From positions 56,016-120,015 of the forward strand of contig JBFWVC010000017.1 in NCBI GenBank assembly GCA_050246945.1: DNA of 64,000 nt, read 5' to 3'. The notes beneath the pieces were generated by a model, which did not search any database, was not told the origin of the DNA, and saw only the letters and a program-made list of their open reading frames with translations. The stretch comes from JAEUMD01 sp050246945 (lineage in GTDB: Bacteria; Pseudomonadota; Alphaproteobacteria; Rhizobiales; Hyphomicrobiaceae). This document shows, piece after piece, positions 17,134 to 25,384 of the stretch (the first letter of the stretch is position 1; every line of letters starts with the position of its first letter). A program made the translations under genes and the position numbers.

Positions 17134-17646
17134 CTAGCTCATACTTTCATCGCACTGCCGGGCGAACAGATCTACATCCGCGAACTTCGCCTCGTAGGGC
17201 TCGCGGGCGACAAACTCGCCGACCTTTCGGATGCAAACGCCAAGACAAGGCTGCGTCGCCTCGACCGCACCACATGCCGAACAACGCTCAATCTTAAAGT
17301 ATACATCCGGTTCAGCAGACTTGGCGGGAGGATGCTGAGGATTTGCTGCTACCGCTACGAGTGCCCTTCTCGCGTCGGATTTGAGGGTGTGCCAGATCCG
17401 TTCGGGATTGTCGCCGGCCGATGCAAGCGTTCTTATTCGTGTCAGGACTGCTTCCAATACTGCTGCCTTGTCTTGCAGCTCGGATTTCAGAGCGAACAGA
17501 TCGGTAAACATGGTTGCGGGCACGACCTCCATCGGCTGCATTCGACAGCCGTCTGGGCTACCGGCGAAATTGCCCATGGAATTGCAGCTGATGCACAACC
17601 ATAACTTCGGCTTCGGAGGCCGCTCTTCCACTCGGAAATTGGGCAT
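17134..17646 (-). CDS. Hypothetical protein with two cysteine clusters
   Basis: The 170-residue product is not a family I recognise. It has an N-terminal CISCN motif with another Cys 13 residues later (about 19-35), a helical, probably coiled-coil middle (about 45-95), and a C-terminal CSACG...PCLGVCIR cluster (about 122-138). The paired CxxC motifs suggest two structural zinc sites. The ATG at 17646 is used; TTG and GTG starts exist slightly upstream. It stands alone on its strand between the cotransporter remnant and DUF6522. Coding potential looks real but no homologue was assigned. Confidence 0.6.
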   Translation of the reverse strand: MPNFRVEERPPKPKLWLCISCNSMGNFAGSPDGCRMQPMEVVPATMFTDLFALKSELQDKAAVLEAVLTRIRTLASAGDNPERIWHTLKSDARRALVAVAANPQHPPAKSAEPDVYFKIERCSACGAVEATQPCLGVCIRKVGEFVAREPYEAKFADVDLFARQCDESMS

Positions 17647-17774
17647 CTGATATTGCACTCGGCTAGTCAAATATCGCGGCGTTTGCCTAGTCGATCCGGT
17701 TTTTCATCCTAGAGCGGAAGCTGCTTCTTCTCAGTGGCGGTCCGACGAGATGGCGGCGACGGACCGAAGGCCCA

Positions 17775-18059
17775 TCACCGGCGCGGTGCAGCGGGTTCTT
17801 GCGGTCTGGTCTTGATCGGAAATGTCGCCCTTGTCAGGACGTTGCCCGCCTCGTCTATGATGAACCGACACGCACGGTCCTCGCAGTGGAATGTCAGACG
17901 CCAGCGGCCGGCGTCCTCCTCGACTCCGGTCTCGCAGCGCGAGGTGATGACCCCATTGCGCATCCGCGCCTTGATCTCGTCTTGCGGAAGGCCGAACGCT
18001 TCCGCGAGAAGAGTCGCATCGATGACGAAATGCCCGGCCTTGCGTTCGACAGCTTTCAT
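17775..18059 (-). CDS. DUF6522 family protein
   Basis: The 94-residue protein matches the DUF6522 pattern: an N-terminal FVIDATLLAEAFGLPQDEIK segment, then GVITSRCETGVEEDAGRWRL, TFHCEDRACRF and IIDEAGNVL. Function is unknown. Family members are often found beside NO- or respiration-related genes. Its ATG overlaps the stop of the small upstream gene (ATGA) and the rrf2 gene lies one gene further up, so it belongs to the Rrf2 operon. Confidence 0.82.
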   Translation of the reverse strand: MKAVERKAGHFVIDATLLAEAFGLPQDEIKARMRNGVITSRCETGVEEDAGRWRLTFHCEDRACRFIIDEAGNVLTRATFPIKTRPQEPAAPRR

Positions 18060-18238
18060 GTCGCATGGCTCCAGTAGTTGTTGGCCGGCGGCACAGTTGC
18101 GAAATGCGTCGCCACGACGCGGACCTCGGTGTTCGGCTGAGTCATCTTGATAGCGACGCGGCCCATCTTGACGGCCGGCGCGTAGCCTTCCTCCGGCGTT
18201 GCAGTCTTCAGGGTGGGAGCTATGTGGTCATCGGGCAT
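18056..18238 (-). CDS. Small hypothetical protein between rrf2 and DUF6522
   Basis: The 60-residue protein MPDDHIAPTL...NNYWSHAT is not recognised. It has no membrane segment or signal. GGAAAG lies just before ATG 18238 and its stop overlaps the DUF6522 start by 4 bp, which implies translational coupling and supports its being a real gene. Confidence 0.6.
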   Translation of the reverse strand: MPDDHIAPTLKTATPEEGYAPAVKMGRVAIKMTQPNTEVRVVATHFATVPPANNYWSHAT

Positions 18239-18267
18239 TCTTTCCGTTTTCTAGTGTAAAATTCTCG

Positions 18268-18720
18268 TCACCATGTAGCTCTGCTGACCGGGTTGCTGAT
18301 CTGTCGACTTGCCGGTATTGGGTCGAGTGCGATGTCGGCGAGCGTCGAGCGGTCGAGGTCAGCGAGAAACGCCGCCTCGGCAGAACGCAGTCGTGCCTTG
18401 AGGCGACAGCGACCGTGCAGCGTGCAGGCGCCGCCATCGGTACTCAGACACTCGACGAGCGGTTGGCCTTCCTCAAGCAGACGTACCACGGTGCCGAGCC
18501 GGATCTGCGATGCCGGCCGGGCGAGCGCGGCGCCGCCTCCCCCGCCACGTCGCGTCTCGATCAACCCGGCGCGGGCGAGGTGCTGCATGATCTTGGCCAG
18601 ATGGTTGCGCGACAGCCCGAACTCATCGGCCAGCTCGGCGGTCGAGAAGGCGCGTTCAGGTGCGCTCGCCATGCGCATCAGCATCCGCAATCCGTAGTCG
18701 GTGAAGGAGGTGAGGCGCAT
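18268..18720 (-). CDS. Rrf2 family regulator, NsrR-like
   Basis: The 150-residue protein has an N-terminal winged helix (RLTSFTDYGLRMLM; TAELADEFGLSRNHLAKI) and three cysteines, C91, C99 and C105, in CLSTDGGACTLHGRC. This is the C-x7-C-x5-C placement used by NsrR-type proteins to hold an NO-sensitive Fe-S cluster. It is divergent from the globin/hemerythrin operon, with an inverted repeat in the 87-bp gap, so it most likely represses that operon until NO or oxidative stress damages the cluster. RirA/IscR-like iron control is the alternative. Confidence 0.88.
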   Translation of the reverse strand: MRLTSFTDYGLRMLMRMASAPERAFSTAELADEFGLSRNHLAKIMQHLARAGLIETRRGGGGGAALARPASQIRLGTVVRLLEEGQPLVECLSTDGGACTLHGRCRLKARLRSAEAAFLADLDRSTLADIALDPIPASRQISNPVSRATW

Positions 18721-18744
18721 CGCTGCTGCATTCTCGCTGGAATT

Positions 18745-18759
18745 GGTATTTACAATACC
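18745..18759. promoter_or_regulatory. Probable Rrf2 operator
   Basis: The inverted repeat GGTATT-TAC-AATACC lies 24 bp upstream of the rrf2 start and 48 bp upstream of the globin start, where one dimer could control both divergent genes. Rrf2 proteins typically bind imperfect AT-rich dyads of this type. Confidence 0.6.
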
Positions 18760-18775
18760 TATTAACAGACCTAGG

Positions 18776-18787
18776 CTTGAATTCAAG
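18776..18787. promoter_or_regulatory. Second palindrome in rrf2-globin gap
   Basis: CTTGAATTCAAG is a perfect 12-bp palindrome 20 bp before the globin start. It overlaps the likely core promoter or leader and may be a second regulator site. It is weaker evidence than the spaced dyad at 18745. Confidence 0.35.
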
Positions 18788-18807
18788 ACCGAAACCACGA
18801 GGCCTTC

Positions 18808-19281
18808 ATGCCCGCCCCCGAACCATCCCCACAGATCGTCTCCACCCGGCCCGAGGTGACCGCCAGCATCATGGCCGAGACCAGCCTCGACGAAGGGACA
18901 CTGTATGACCTCGTGCACGGGTTCTACGGCAAGGTCCGGCGCGACCCGGTGCTTGGCCCGATCTTCGAAGCACGCATCACCGATTGGGAGCCGCACCTGG
19001 AGCGTATGGTGGTCTTCTGGTCCTCGGTCGCCCTGATGACAGGGCGTTACCATGGCCGGCCGGTGCCGGCGCATACATCCCTGCCGATCCATGGGGCCCA
19101 TTTCGAGCGCTGGCTGGGACTGTTCCGCGAGACGGCCCATGAGGTCTGCACACCGGCGGGGGCGGTCCACGTGATCGAACGCGCCGAACGCATCGCACGC
19201 TCGCTCCACATCGCGGTATCGCAGGCGCAGGCCGCCCCGATGCCATTCCCGCCCTTCGCTGAGGAAAGGATGGTCCAATGA
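18808..19281 (+). CDS. Group III truncated haemoglobin
   Basis: The 157-residue protein has the truncated globin 2-on-2 fold. The group III features are YDLVHGFYGKVRRDPVLGPIF and PIHGAHFERWLGLF, with the proximal His in the latter. A conserved WEPHLERMVVFWSSV helix lies at about 70-84. Group III globins are linked to NO or peroxide handling. It is the first gene of a seven-gene operon divergent from rrf2 and overlaps the hemerythrin gene by 4 bp. Confidence 0.9.
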   Translation: MPAPEPSPQIVSTRPEVTASIMAETSLDEGTLYDLVHGFYGKVRRDPVLGPIFEARITDWEPHLERMVVFWSSVALMTGRYHGRPVPAHTSLPIHGAHFERWLGLFRETAHEVCTPAGAVHVIERAERIARSLHIAVSQAQAAPMPFPPFAEERMVQ

Positions 19282-19766
19282 CAGATGTTGTTCCGATTCA
19301 CGATGCAGCCGAACTGACTCACTACATCGAGACCCGCTACCACGCACGCCATCGAGAACAGCTGCCGCGCTTGGCTGAGATGGCGGAGAAGGTCGAGAAC
19401 GTGCACTTCGGCGAACATGATGTGCCCGAAGGCCTTTCCGCCATCCTGCGACGCATGATCGGGGAATTGGAGGTGCATATGAAGAAGGAGGAGCTGATCC
19501 TCTTTCCCGCCATTCGCAAGGGTGGTGGCCCCGGGATCGAGAACCCGATCGCGGTGATGCGCGCCGACCATGACGATCATGCAACCGAGGTCGCCAAAAT
19601 CCGCCGCTTGACCGCAGATCTGACTTTGCCGCAGGGAGCCTGTGGCACCTGGACCGCCCTTTATGTCGGGCTCAACGACTTCATCTTCGATTTCGAGGAG
19701 CACATCCGACTGGAAAACGAGATCCTCTTCCCGCAATTCGAACCCGAAGGCATGGCACATGGCTGA
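19278..19766 (+). CDS. Hemerythrin-domain di-iron protein (YtfE/DnrN-like)
   Basis: The 162-residue protein carries the hemerythrin set of ligands: HARHREQ, HFGEHD, HMKKEELILFP, ADHDDH and FEEHIRLENEILFP. These match the C-terminal domain of YtfE/ScdA-type proteins that repair Fe-S clusters after nitrosative damage. The N-terminal ScdA_N domain of those proteins is absent. It sits between the globin and CMD genes with overlaps on both sides. Confidence 0.9.
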   Translation: MTDVVPIHDAAELTHYIETRYHARHREQLPRLAEMAEKVENVHFGEHDVPEGLSAILRRMIGELEVHMKKEELILFPAIRKGGGPGIENPIAVMRADHDDHATEVAKIRRLTADLTLPQGACGTWTALYVGLNDFIFDFEEHIRLENEILFPQFEPEGMAHG

Positions 19767-20097
19767 CCTTCACTTTCCAAAGGCCACCTGCGCCCATGCC
19801 GAGCGGCGCCACGCTCTCGCTCCGGAGGCCGATGACGCATTCCGCGCGTTCTCCAAGGCGGTGTTCGCCGACGGCCCGCTCGACGCGCGCACCAAGCAGA
19901 ACATCGCCGTGGCGGTGGCCCATGTCACTCAATGGCCGTGGTGCATCGAGGGCCATGTGAAGGCTGCGCGGCGTGCGGGCGCGAGTGCCGAACAGATCAT
20001 GGTGGCGATCTGGGTCGCCGCCGAGATGCGCGCGGGCGCAGCTTTTGCCCACTCGGTCAAGGCGCTCGACCTGATGGAGGATGGTGCAAGGAAATGA
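19759..20097 (+). CDS. Carboxymuconolactone decarboxylase (AhpD-like) family protein
   Basis: The 112-residue protein has the CMD fold signature DARTKQNIAVAVAHVTQWPWCIEGH and VKAARRAGASAEQIM. In AhpD-type members the motif is CxxC-x-x-H; here only the second cysteine remains (WPWC...H). Peroxidase activity by the usual disulfide is therefore unlikely unless another Cys (residue 11) takes part. It overlaps the genes on both sides (8 bp with hemerythrin, 4 bp with DUF488). Confidence 0.85.
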   Translation: MADLHFPKATCAHAERRHALAPEADDAFRAFSKAVFADGPLDARTKQNIAVAVAHVTQWPWCIEGHVKAARRAGASAEQIMVAIWVAAEMRAGAAFAHSVKALDLMEDGARK

Positions 20098-20474
20098 CGA
20101 AGGCGGCTCATATCAGCGCCACAAGGGTCTATGACGAGCCCGGTGTGCCGCAGCGTGCGCGTCTCTTGGTGGACGCGCTGTGGCCGCGCGGAATCGGCAA
20201 GGCGGATCTGGCGCTCGACGACTGGATCCGCGAGGTCGCCCCGAGCAGGAATCTGCGCAAGTGGTTCGGCCACGATCCTGACAAGTGGGATGAATTCCGC
20301 CGCCGCTATCGCGCAGAACTGGACGACAACGAAGAGGCTGTGGAGCGCTGTCTCGCCTGGTGCCGGAAAGGCCCGGTCGTCCTGCTCTACGGCGCGAAGG
20401 ATCGCGATCATAACCAGGCCGTGGCGCTGCAGGACTATCTTCGCGAGAGACTGGCGCGAGAGGACCCGACATGA
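20094..20474 (+). CDS. DUF488 family protein
   Basis: The 126-residue protein matches DUF488 (YeaO-like): RVYDEPGVPQRARLLVDALWPRGIGK, DDWIREVAPSRNLRKWF and a helical C-terminus with VLLYGAKDRDHNQA. The biochemical role is unknown. It has frequently been seen next to globin and nitrosative-stress genes. It overlaps both neighbours by 4 bp, so it is translated with them. Confidence 0.88.
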   Translation: MTKAAHISATRVYDEPGVPQRARLLVDALWPRGIGKADLALDDWIREVAPSRNLRKWFGHDPDKWDEFRRRYRAELDDNEEAVERCLAWCRKGPVVLLYGAKDRDHNQAVALQDYLRERLAREDPT

Positions 20475-21526
20475 CGGATGGCCTGTATCCCGCGCTGCGC
20501 ACCCCGCTTTGCAACCTTCTCGGCTGCGATGTGCCGATCCTTCTTGCCGGCATGGGCGGCGTGTCCCGGTGGGAGCTTGCGGCTGCCGTTGCCGCAGCGG
20601 GTGGATATCCGACGCTGGGCATGGTGCGCGAGACACCCGACCTGATCGAGCGCGAGGTTCGTGCGCTACGCGCCGCAACGGATCAACCCTTCGCGGTCAA
20701 CCTGATCCCGGCCGCCACCGATCCGCAACTGCTCGACGCCCAGATCGACCGTTGCCTCGACCTCGGTGTCGTTGCGTTCTCGTTCTTCTGGGATGTCGTT
20801 ACCGGTGCGATCGCGCGGGTGAAGGCGGCGGGCTGCCTCGTCCTGCACCAGGTCGGAACCCTTGCCGCCGCACGCGACGCCGAAGCTGCTGGCGTGGACG
20901 TGCTCATCGCGCAGGGCATCGAGGCCGGCGGTCATGTCCACGGGCGCACCGGCGTCTTCGCCCTGACCGCGGAGATCTTGGCCGAGACCCGACTTCCGGT
21001 CGTGGTTTCCGGCGGCATCGCCGACGGCAGGGGACTGGCCGCCGCGCTCGCCATGGGCGCGGCCGGTGTCCACTGCGGTACCGCCTTCCTGGCGACCGCC
21101 GAATCCTTCGCGCACGACTACCACAAGGACCGGCTGACGGCGGCCGATGCGTCGGATGCGGTCTTGACCGACATCTTCGTGTTGAACTGGCCACGCGGCG
21201 CCGCTGTCCGCGTTCTACGCAACAGCGTGACGCATGCAATCGGTGAGCGGCTTCTGGGTCACGACCCCGACACACTGCCTCGGCAGCCAATCGCCTGGGA
21301 CGGGGACGTGGCGCGCCTGCGGTTCAGCACGGATTCGCCCCTGCGCACGACGACGGGCGATCTGGAGGCGATGGCACTTTACGCAGGCCAAGGCGTGGGA
21401 CGCGTTGTCGATGTCGTTCCGGCGGGTGAGCGTCTGCGCCGAATGGCGGACGATGCGGCAGCCTTGCTGGCGCGGTTCCGCTCCGAAAGTTCCAGGAACA
21501 AGGAGGCAAGGCATGTCCGAGAATGA
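20471..21526 (+). CDS. Nitronate monooxygenase-like FMN oxidoreductase
   Basis: The 351-residue protein is a TIM-barrel flavoenzyme of the 2-nitropropane dioxygenase family. It has the PILLAGMGGVSRWELA start, the FMN phosphate-binding VVSGGIADGRGLAAALAMGA, and IAQGIEAGGHVHG with the likely catalytic His. It may oxidise nitronates or serve as an NAD(P)H:quinone reductase; both activities are known in the family. Its place in a nitrosative-stress operon fits detoxification of nitro compounds. Confidence 0.9.
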   Translation: MTDGLYPALRTPLCNLLGCDVPILLAGMGGVSRWELAAAVAAAGGYPTLGMVRETPDLIEREVRALRAATDQPFAVNLIPAATDPQLLDAQIDRCLDLGVVAFSFFWDVVTGAIARVKAAGCLVLHQVGTLAAARDAEAAGVDVLIAQGIEAGGHVHGRTGVFALTAEILAETRLPVVVSGGIADGRGLAAALAMGAAGVHCGTAFLATAESFAHDYHKDRLTAADASDAVLTDIFVLNWPRGAAVRVLRNSVTHAIGERLLGHDPDTLPRQPIAWDGDVARLRFSTDSPLRTTTGDLEAMALYAGQGVGRVVDVVPAGERLRRMADDAAALLARFRSESSRNKEARHVRE

Positions 21527-22235
21527 ACGGACCGAAGGCCGCTATGCATCCCCGCCCTGCATGGCGGGCGAGGTCGCGCCCGACTATTTCGATCCGCTGG
21601 GCGTCGACCCCAAGCAGACACGCGACGTCGCGCGTTGGCGGCGGGCCGAGCGGGCGCGGCTGCGCGCCGAGCGCCAGGCGCTCAGCGTGGAGGCGCGCGG
21701 TGCCGCGAGGGACGCACTGGCACATCACCTGCGGAACCTGCTGGCCGCTTACTTTCCCAGCCTACGGGACTGCGTCTTCTCGGGCTACTGGCCGATCAAT
21801 GGCGAGCCCGACCTGCGTCCGCTGATGGCCGATCTGCATGCGTCGGGCGTGAGGATCGCGCTGCCCGTGGTCGAGGTGAAGCACACCCCGCTCATCTTCC
21901 GCCGCTGGACGCCCGAGACGCGCATGGTGCGCGGCGACTGGAACATCCCTGTTCCGCCGCGGAACGCGGAGATTGTGAAGCCCGAATTGGCGCTCGCCCC
22001 GCTCGTGGGCTGGGATCGCTCCGGCTACCGACTCGGCTACGGCGGCGGCTACTTCGATCGCACTCTCGCCCATCTGTGTCCGAGCCCTTTCGCCATCGGC
22101 ATAGGCCTAAAGGCGGCGCAGCTCGCGACAATTTATCCGCAGCCGCACGACATTCGGCTCGATGCGATCGTGACCGAAGAGGGTGTGCAATTCATACGCT
22201 TGCCCGGGGATGCAGAAAAAACGCAGGAGGTATGA
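21513..22235 (+). CDS. 5-formyltetrahydrofolate cyclo-ligase family protein
   Basis: The 240-residue protein has the family core: basic N-terminal helix RAERARLRAERQAL, FSGYWPINGEPDLRPL, and the ATP/phosphate motif WDRSGYRLGYGGGYFDRTL. The first 35 residues extend beyond the usual start. AAGGAGG at 21500-21506 supports ATG 21513, inside the preceding gene. It would convert 5-formyl-THF to 5,10-methenyl-THF; why this folate step is in an NO-response operon is not obvious. Confidence 0.9.
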   Translation: MSENERTEGRYASPPCMAGEVAPDYFDPLGVDPKQTRDVARWRRAERARLRAERQALSVEARGAARDALAHHLRNLLAAYFPSLRDCVFSGYWPINGEPDLRPLMADLHASGVRIALPVVEVKHTPLIFRRWTPETRMVRGDWNIPVPPRNAEIVKPELALAPLVGWDRSGYRLGYGGGYFDRTLAHLCPSPFAIGIGLKAAQLATIYPQPHDIRLDAIVTEEGVQFIRLPGDAEKTQEV

Positions 22236-22237
22236 GG

Positions 22238-22597
22238 ATGGCCCTGAAACATGCAGCGCCCAGGCAGGTCGTCGAACTCCGCCCGATCGGCTCCCGGCTC
22301 GCCGCCGCCAGGACGAGCGCGATCGTCCGCACGCCCAGCTTCGAGGCGGTTCGCCTTGTCGTTCCGGCCGGAACCGAGATTCCATCGCACAAGGTCTCTG
22401 GCCAGATCACCCTCTATTGCATCGAGGGGCACGCCCAGCTCGGGCTGACCGGCGAGAAGATAGAACTGCGTGCGGGCGACTGGGTCTTTCTCGAAGGTGA
22501 CGAAACACATTCGGTGAAAGGAATCGAGGACGCGTCGTTGCTTCTGACCATCCTGTTCCTGAGCAACCGCAGCGTGCCGGACCCGATCTTTGGATAG
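22238..22597 (+). CDS. Small cupin-domain protein
   Basis: The 119-residue single cupin has the two beta-barrel motifs in degenerate form: IPSHKVSGQITLYCIEGHAQ and LRAGDWVFLEGDETHSV. A histidine and a glutamate are placed for metal binding. The ATG at 22238 is preferred over 22232 because AGGAGG ends 7 bp before it. It is the last gene of the operon. It could be a metal or haem sensor-type cupin; the substrate is unknown. Confidence 0.85.
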   Translation: MALKHAAPRQVVELRPIGSRLAAARTSAIVRTPSFEAVRLVVPAGTEIPSHKVSGQITLYCIEGHAQLGLTGEKIELRAGDWVFLEGDETHSVKGIEDASLLLTILFLSNRSVPDPIFG

Positions 22598-23612
22598 ATC
22601 GCCGCCGCGACGTAATGGCCTGGGTTGCTGGTTTCCTCGGCTTCGTCATAGTCCACAATCCGCTCTTTGCGAGGTTGCGCGGGTAGGACGACGCACAGGT
22701 TGAGCCAAGATGGCAAAAAATATTCGCCTGAACCAACAAGCGGACGTGGTGGACAGCACGTTCGGCGAGGGGCAATCTTGTTTCTAAGTCGCTTCAAATA
22801 AGGGTGGCGCAGCCCGGTGCGACGCCACTCGTGTTGAGCCGTTGCGTCGGGTTTGGCCCTTCTAGTCGAGCGTCCGACGGTTGGTATCTGACAACTTGAA
22901 CGACCGGGGCATGTCAGCCATCTTACCTAGTTCCGCGCACAGGGCCAAGGAGCTTCCGCTTGCCGATATGATGGGGGTGTGCCGATCCGCCGATACTTAG
23001 ACTAGTTAGAACGAGCCGCAAGAGTCAGCTTTCTCTGCGGAGCGCCTGTTGGTTTGTCCCGTATGCCGCAACCGCTCAGGGCGGTTTCGGGTCACACGAG
23101 CACTCGTCGGCTGCCCTTCACTCTTGTCCGGTCCAACCCGAGGAGCAGACCTCAAAAGCGATGACATCTGTCGCTGCAATTGGCGGCCGGCCGATGTCCG
23201 CTTGTGGGATCTCGCTGCCGATGTGGCATTCGCAGCGATGGGCCAAAAATCGGACTTGACGACGAATGGGCTGCCGCAAAGCAAGATTGTGGCGGGGTTC
23301 CATCAGTTGATATTGTCGACGATGCATGGGGCTTGCTCCAACTGCTCTCACAGGATGTCGGCGGGGGCGGGTTCATGCTGATCGCAATGACCATCGTGGC
23401 CTTCGGGCTAAGCTTCCATTTCACGGCTCAGACGGCATATAGAAGTACGATCACTGCCACTTGATGTCGATTGGTGCGGGTCGCTGTGCCGCCAAGCCTT
23501 TTTGCGGGAACTTACTTACAGAGTGCCCCGTTCACCAAGATGTTGCGGAGTTGAGAGACGACACCAGGACTATATCCTTTGTCCTTTCGAAGCTTCTGAA
23601 GAGGTTATGCAA
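22598..23612. other. 1-kb gene-free stretch before the Na/Pi cotransporter
   Basis: No coding region was found. It contains the first copy of a diverged direct repeat (23088-23210). The last 30 bp hold the GAAGAGG ribosome-binding site of the cotransporter gene. The rest looks like degraded sequence with no recognisable remnant. Confidence 0.6.
23088..23210. repeat. Diverged direct repeat, copy A
   Basis: The 123-bp sequence from CGGGTCAC to TTGTGGGAT shares long blocks with 25385-25505, including TCGGCTGCCCTTCA, GGTCCAACCCGAG, AGCAGACCTC and CCGCTTGTGGGAT, in the same order. The two copies flank the Na/Pi cotransporter gene. Confidence 0.8.
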
Positions 23613-25298
23613 ATGTCAGCTACCACCGTCCTGCTGCATCTCGCTGGCTTCGTCGCACTGCTGCTGTGGGGTATGCACATGGTCCATAGCGGCGTCTTAC
23701 GGGCGTTTGGAGGAAATCTGAGGCAGATTCTGGCTGTCGGACTGAACAACCGCTGGAAGGCTTTTCTCGCGGGACTTGGCATCACGGCCATCCTGCAAAG
23801 CAGCACGGCGACGGCACTCATGTCGACCAGCTTTATCGCGGCTGGCTTCATGACCCTTGTGACGGCCCTTGCCGTCACCTTGGGAGCCAATGTCGGAACA
23901 ACCCTAATTGTTCAGGTGCTCACGTTTGATGTCGCGGCAATAGCGCCCGTCTTCGTCCTAATTGGTATTGTGGCCTTCAAGAAGGGCGGCAAGACGCAGA
24001 CGCGCGATCTGGGACGGGTCAGCATCGGCATCGGGCTTGTCCTCCTAGCCCTGCACCTGATCGTCGCGACAATTGAACCGGTTGAGAAGGCTGATGCGCT
24101 ACGCGAATTATTTGCGCTGATATCGGGTGATCCGATTATCGATATCGCCATCGCAGCTCTGCTCACGTGGGCGGCCTATTCAAGCGTTGCCATTGTTCTT
24201 CTGGTTATGTCGCTTGCTGCACAGCACATTGTGACACCAGAAGCGGCACTGGCCCTGGTTCTCGGCGCCAATCTCGGCAACGTGATCCCTCAATATTTCG
24301 CTGCCGGCGCCAACGTTGCTGCGAAGCGGCTTGCGATCGGCAATCTCATCGTTCGCTTCATGGGATGTTTGATAGCTCTTCCGGTGCTCGGTCTTCTCGC
24401 GCAAGCCTTGACAGTGATTGAGTCAAGCCCGGCGCGACAGGTGGCCGACTTCCATACACTATTCAACCTTGCACTCGCTGTCCTGTTCATCGGTGTACTC
24501 GATCCCCTGGCTAGAGTTTGCAGCTGGCTGCTGCCATCAGAGGCCGTACCAAGTCATCCGGGAAAGCCGCTCTACATCAGCACCACGGCGACACGTTCCG
24601 CGCCCCTAACCCTCGCGAATGCATCGCGCGAAGTGCTTCGCATGGTGGATATGGTCGAGACAATGCTGAAGACTTTTCTCACCGCGCTAAAAAGCAATGA
24701 CCGCAAGCTGCTTGCCGAACTGTCGAATTTGGACGACGCGCTCGATCGCTTGTATACGGCGGTTAAGCTCCATGTCACGGCCATCAGCTACGAGGAGCTG
24801 AACGATCGTGATGAGAAACGCTGTGCAGAGATTTTATCGTTCACCATAAACCTCGAGCATGTAGGCGACATCTTGGATAAGAGCCTGCGCGAGATTGCTG
24901 CCAAGAAGATCAAGCACCGTCTGTCGTTCTCGGCCGAAGGGCTCAACGACATCGAGGCGATGCACCAAAGCCTATTGGACGACCTTCAGCTTGCAACTCG
25001 TGTCTTTCTTGCGGGCGATCAAGAGTCGGCCCGCCATTTGATCGAACAGAAGGAGCGTATGCGGGATCTCGAGCACACGGTTCTCCACAACCATTGGCTC
25101 CGGCTGCGCCAGCGCCGGACCGAGAGCGTTGAAACGAGCGGACTACACATTGACATTGCTCGGGACCTGAAGCGTATTGCCGCACACATTGCCTCGGTGG
25201 CCTATCCGATTTTGGAAGAAAGTGGTGTATTGCGGCGGAGCCGCCTACGGGATCGCATTGACGGCAACGAGACAGATCTGTCCTCGAAGCCACACTAA
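23613..25298 (+). CDS. Na/Pi cotransporter family protein
   Basis: The 561-residue protein has an N-terminal membrane domain with eight or more helices. It carries the hallmark QSSTATALMSTSFIAAG of the NptA/Na-Pi-II family (about 65-82) and a second inverted-repeat region near AAYSSVAIVLL. A cytosolic PhoU-like helical domain (about 340-560) follows. It imports or exports phosphate with sodium. ATG 23613 has GAAGAGG 8 bp upstream; ATG 23607 is too close to it. A C-terminal fragment of a paralogue lies at 16807-16995. Confidence 0.92.
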   Translation: MSATTVLLHLAGFVALLLWGMHMVHSGVLRAFGGNLRQILAVGLNNRWKAFLAGLGITAILQSSTATALMSTSFIAAGFMTLVTALAVTLGANVGTTLIVQVLTFDVAAIAPVFVLIGIVAFKKGGKTQTRDLGRVSIGIGLVLLALHLIVATIEPVEKADALRELFALISGDPIIDIAIAALLTWAAYSSVAIVLLVMSLAAQHIVTPEAALALVLGANLGNVIPQYFAAGANVAAKRLAIGNLIVRFMGCLIALPVLGLLAQALTVIESSPARQVADFHTLFNLALAVLFIGVLDPLARVCSWLLPSEAVPSHPGKPLYISTTATRSAPLTLANASREVLRMVDMVETMLKTFLTALKSNDRKLLAELSNLDDALDRLYTAVKLHVTAISYEELNDRDEKRCAEILSFTINLEHVGDILDKSLREIAAKKIKHRLSFSAEGLNDIEAMHQSLLDDLQLATRVFLAGDQESARHLIEQKERMRDLEHTVLHNHWLRLRQRRTESVETSGLHIDIARDLKRIAAHIASVAYPILEESGVLRRSRLRDRIDGNETDLSSKPH

Positions 25299-25384
25299 GA
25301 TTCAACATCACCGCCTGAATTTGGTTCCGCTGGTCGCCTTGGCTTTCCACTGACCGTAGTCTCGTTGACTCTTGATGTCTGCAA

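Noticed and set aside
18268..19584. 438-codon minus-strand frame covering rrf2 and the globin/hemerythrin genes
   Set aside because: Only the last 150 codons are Rrf2. The rest is antisense to two well-supported genes and crosses the shared promoter region.
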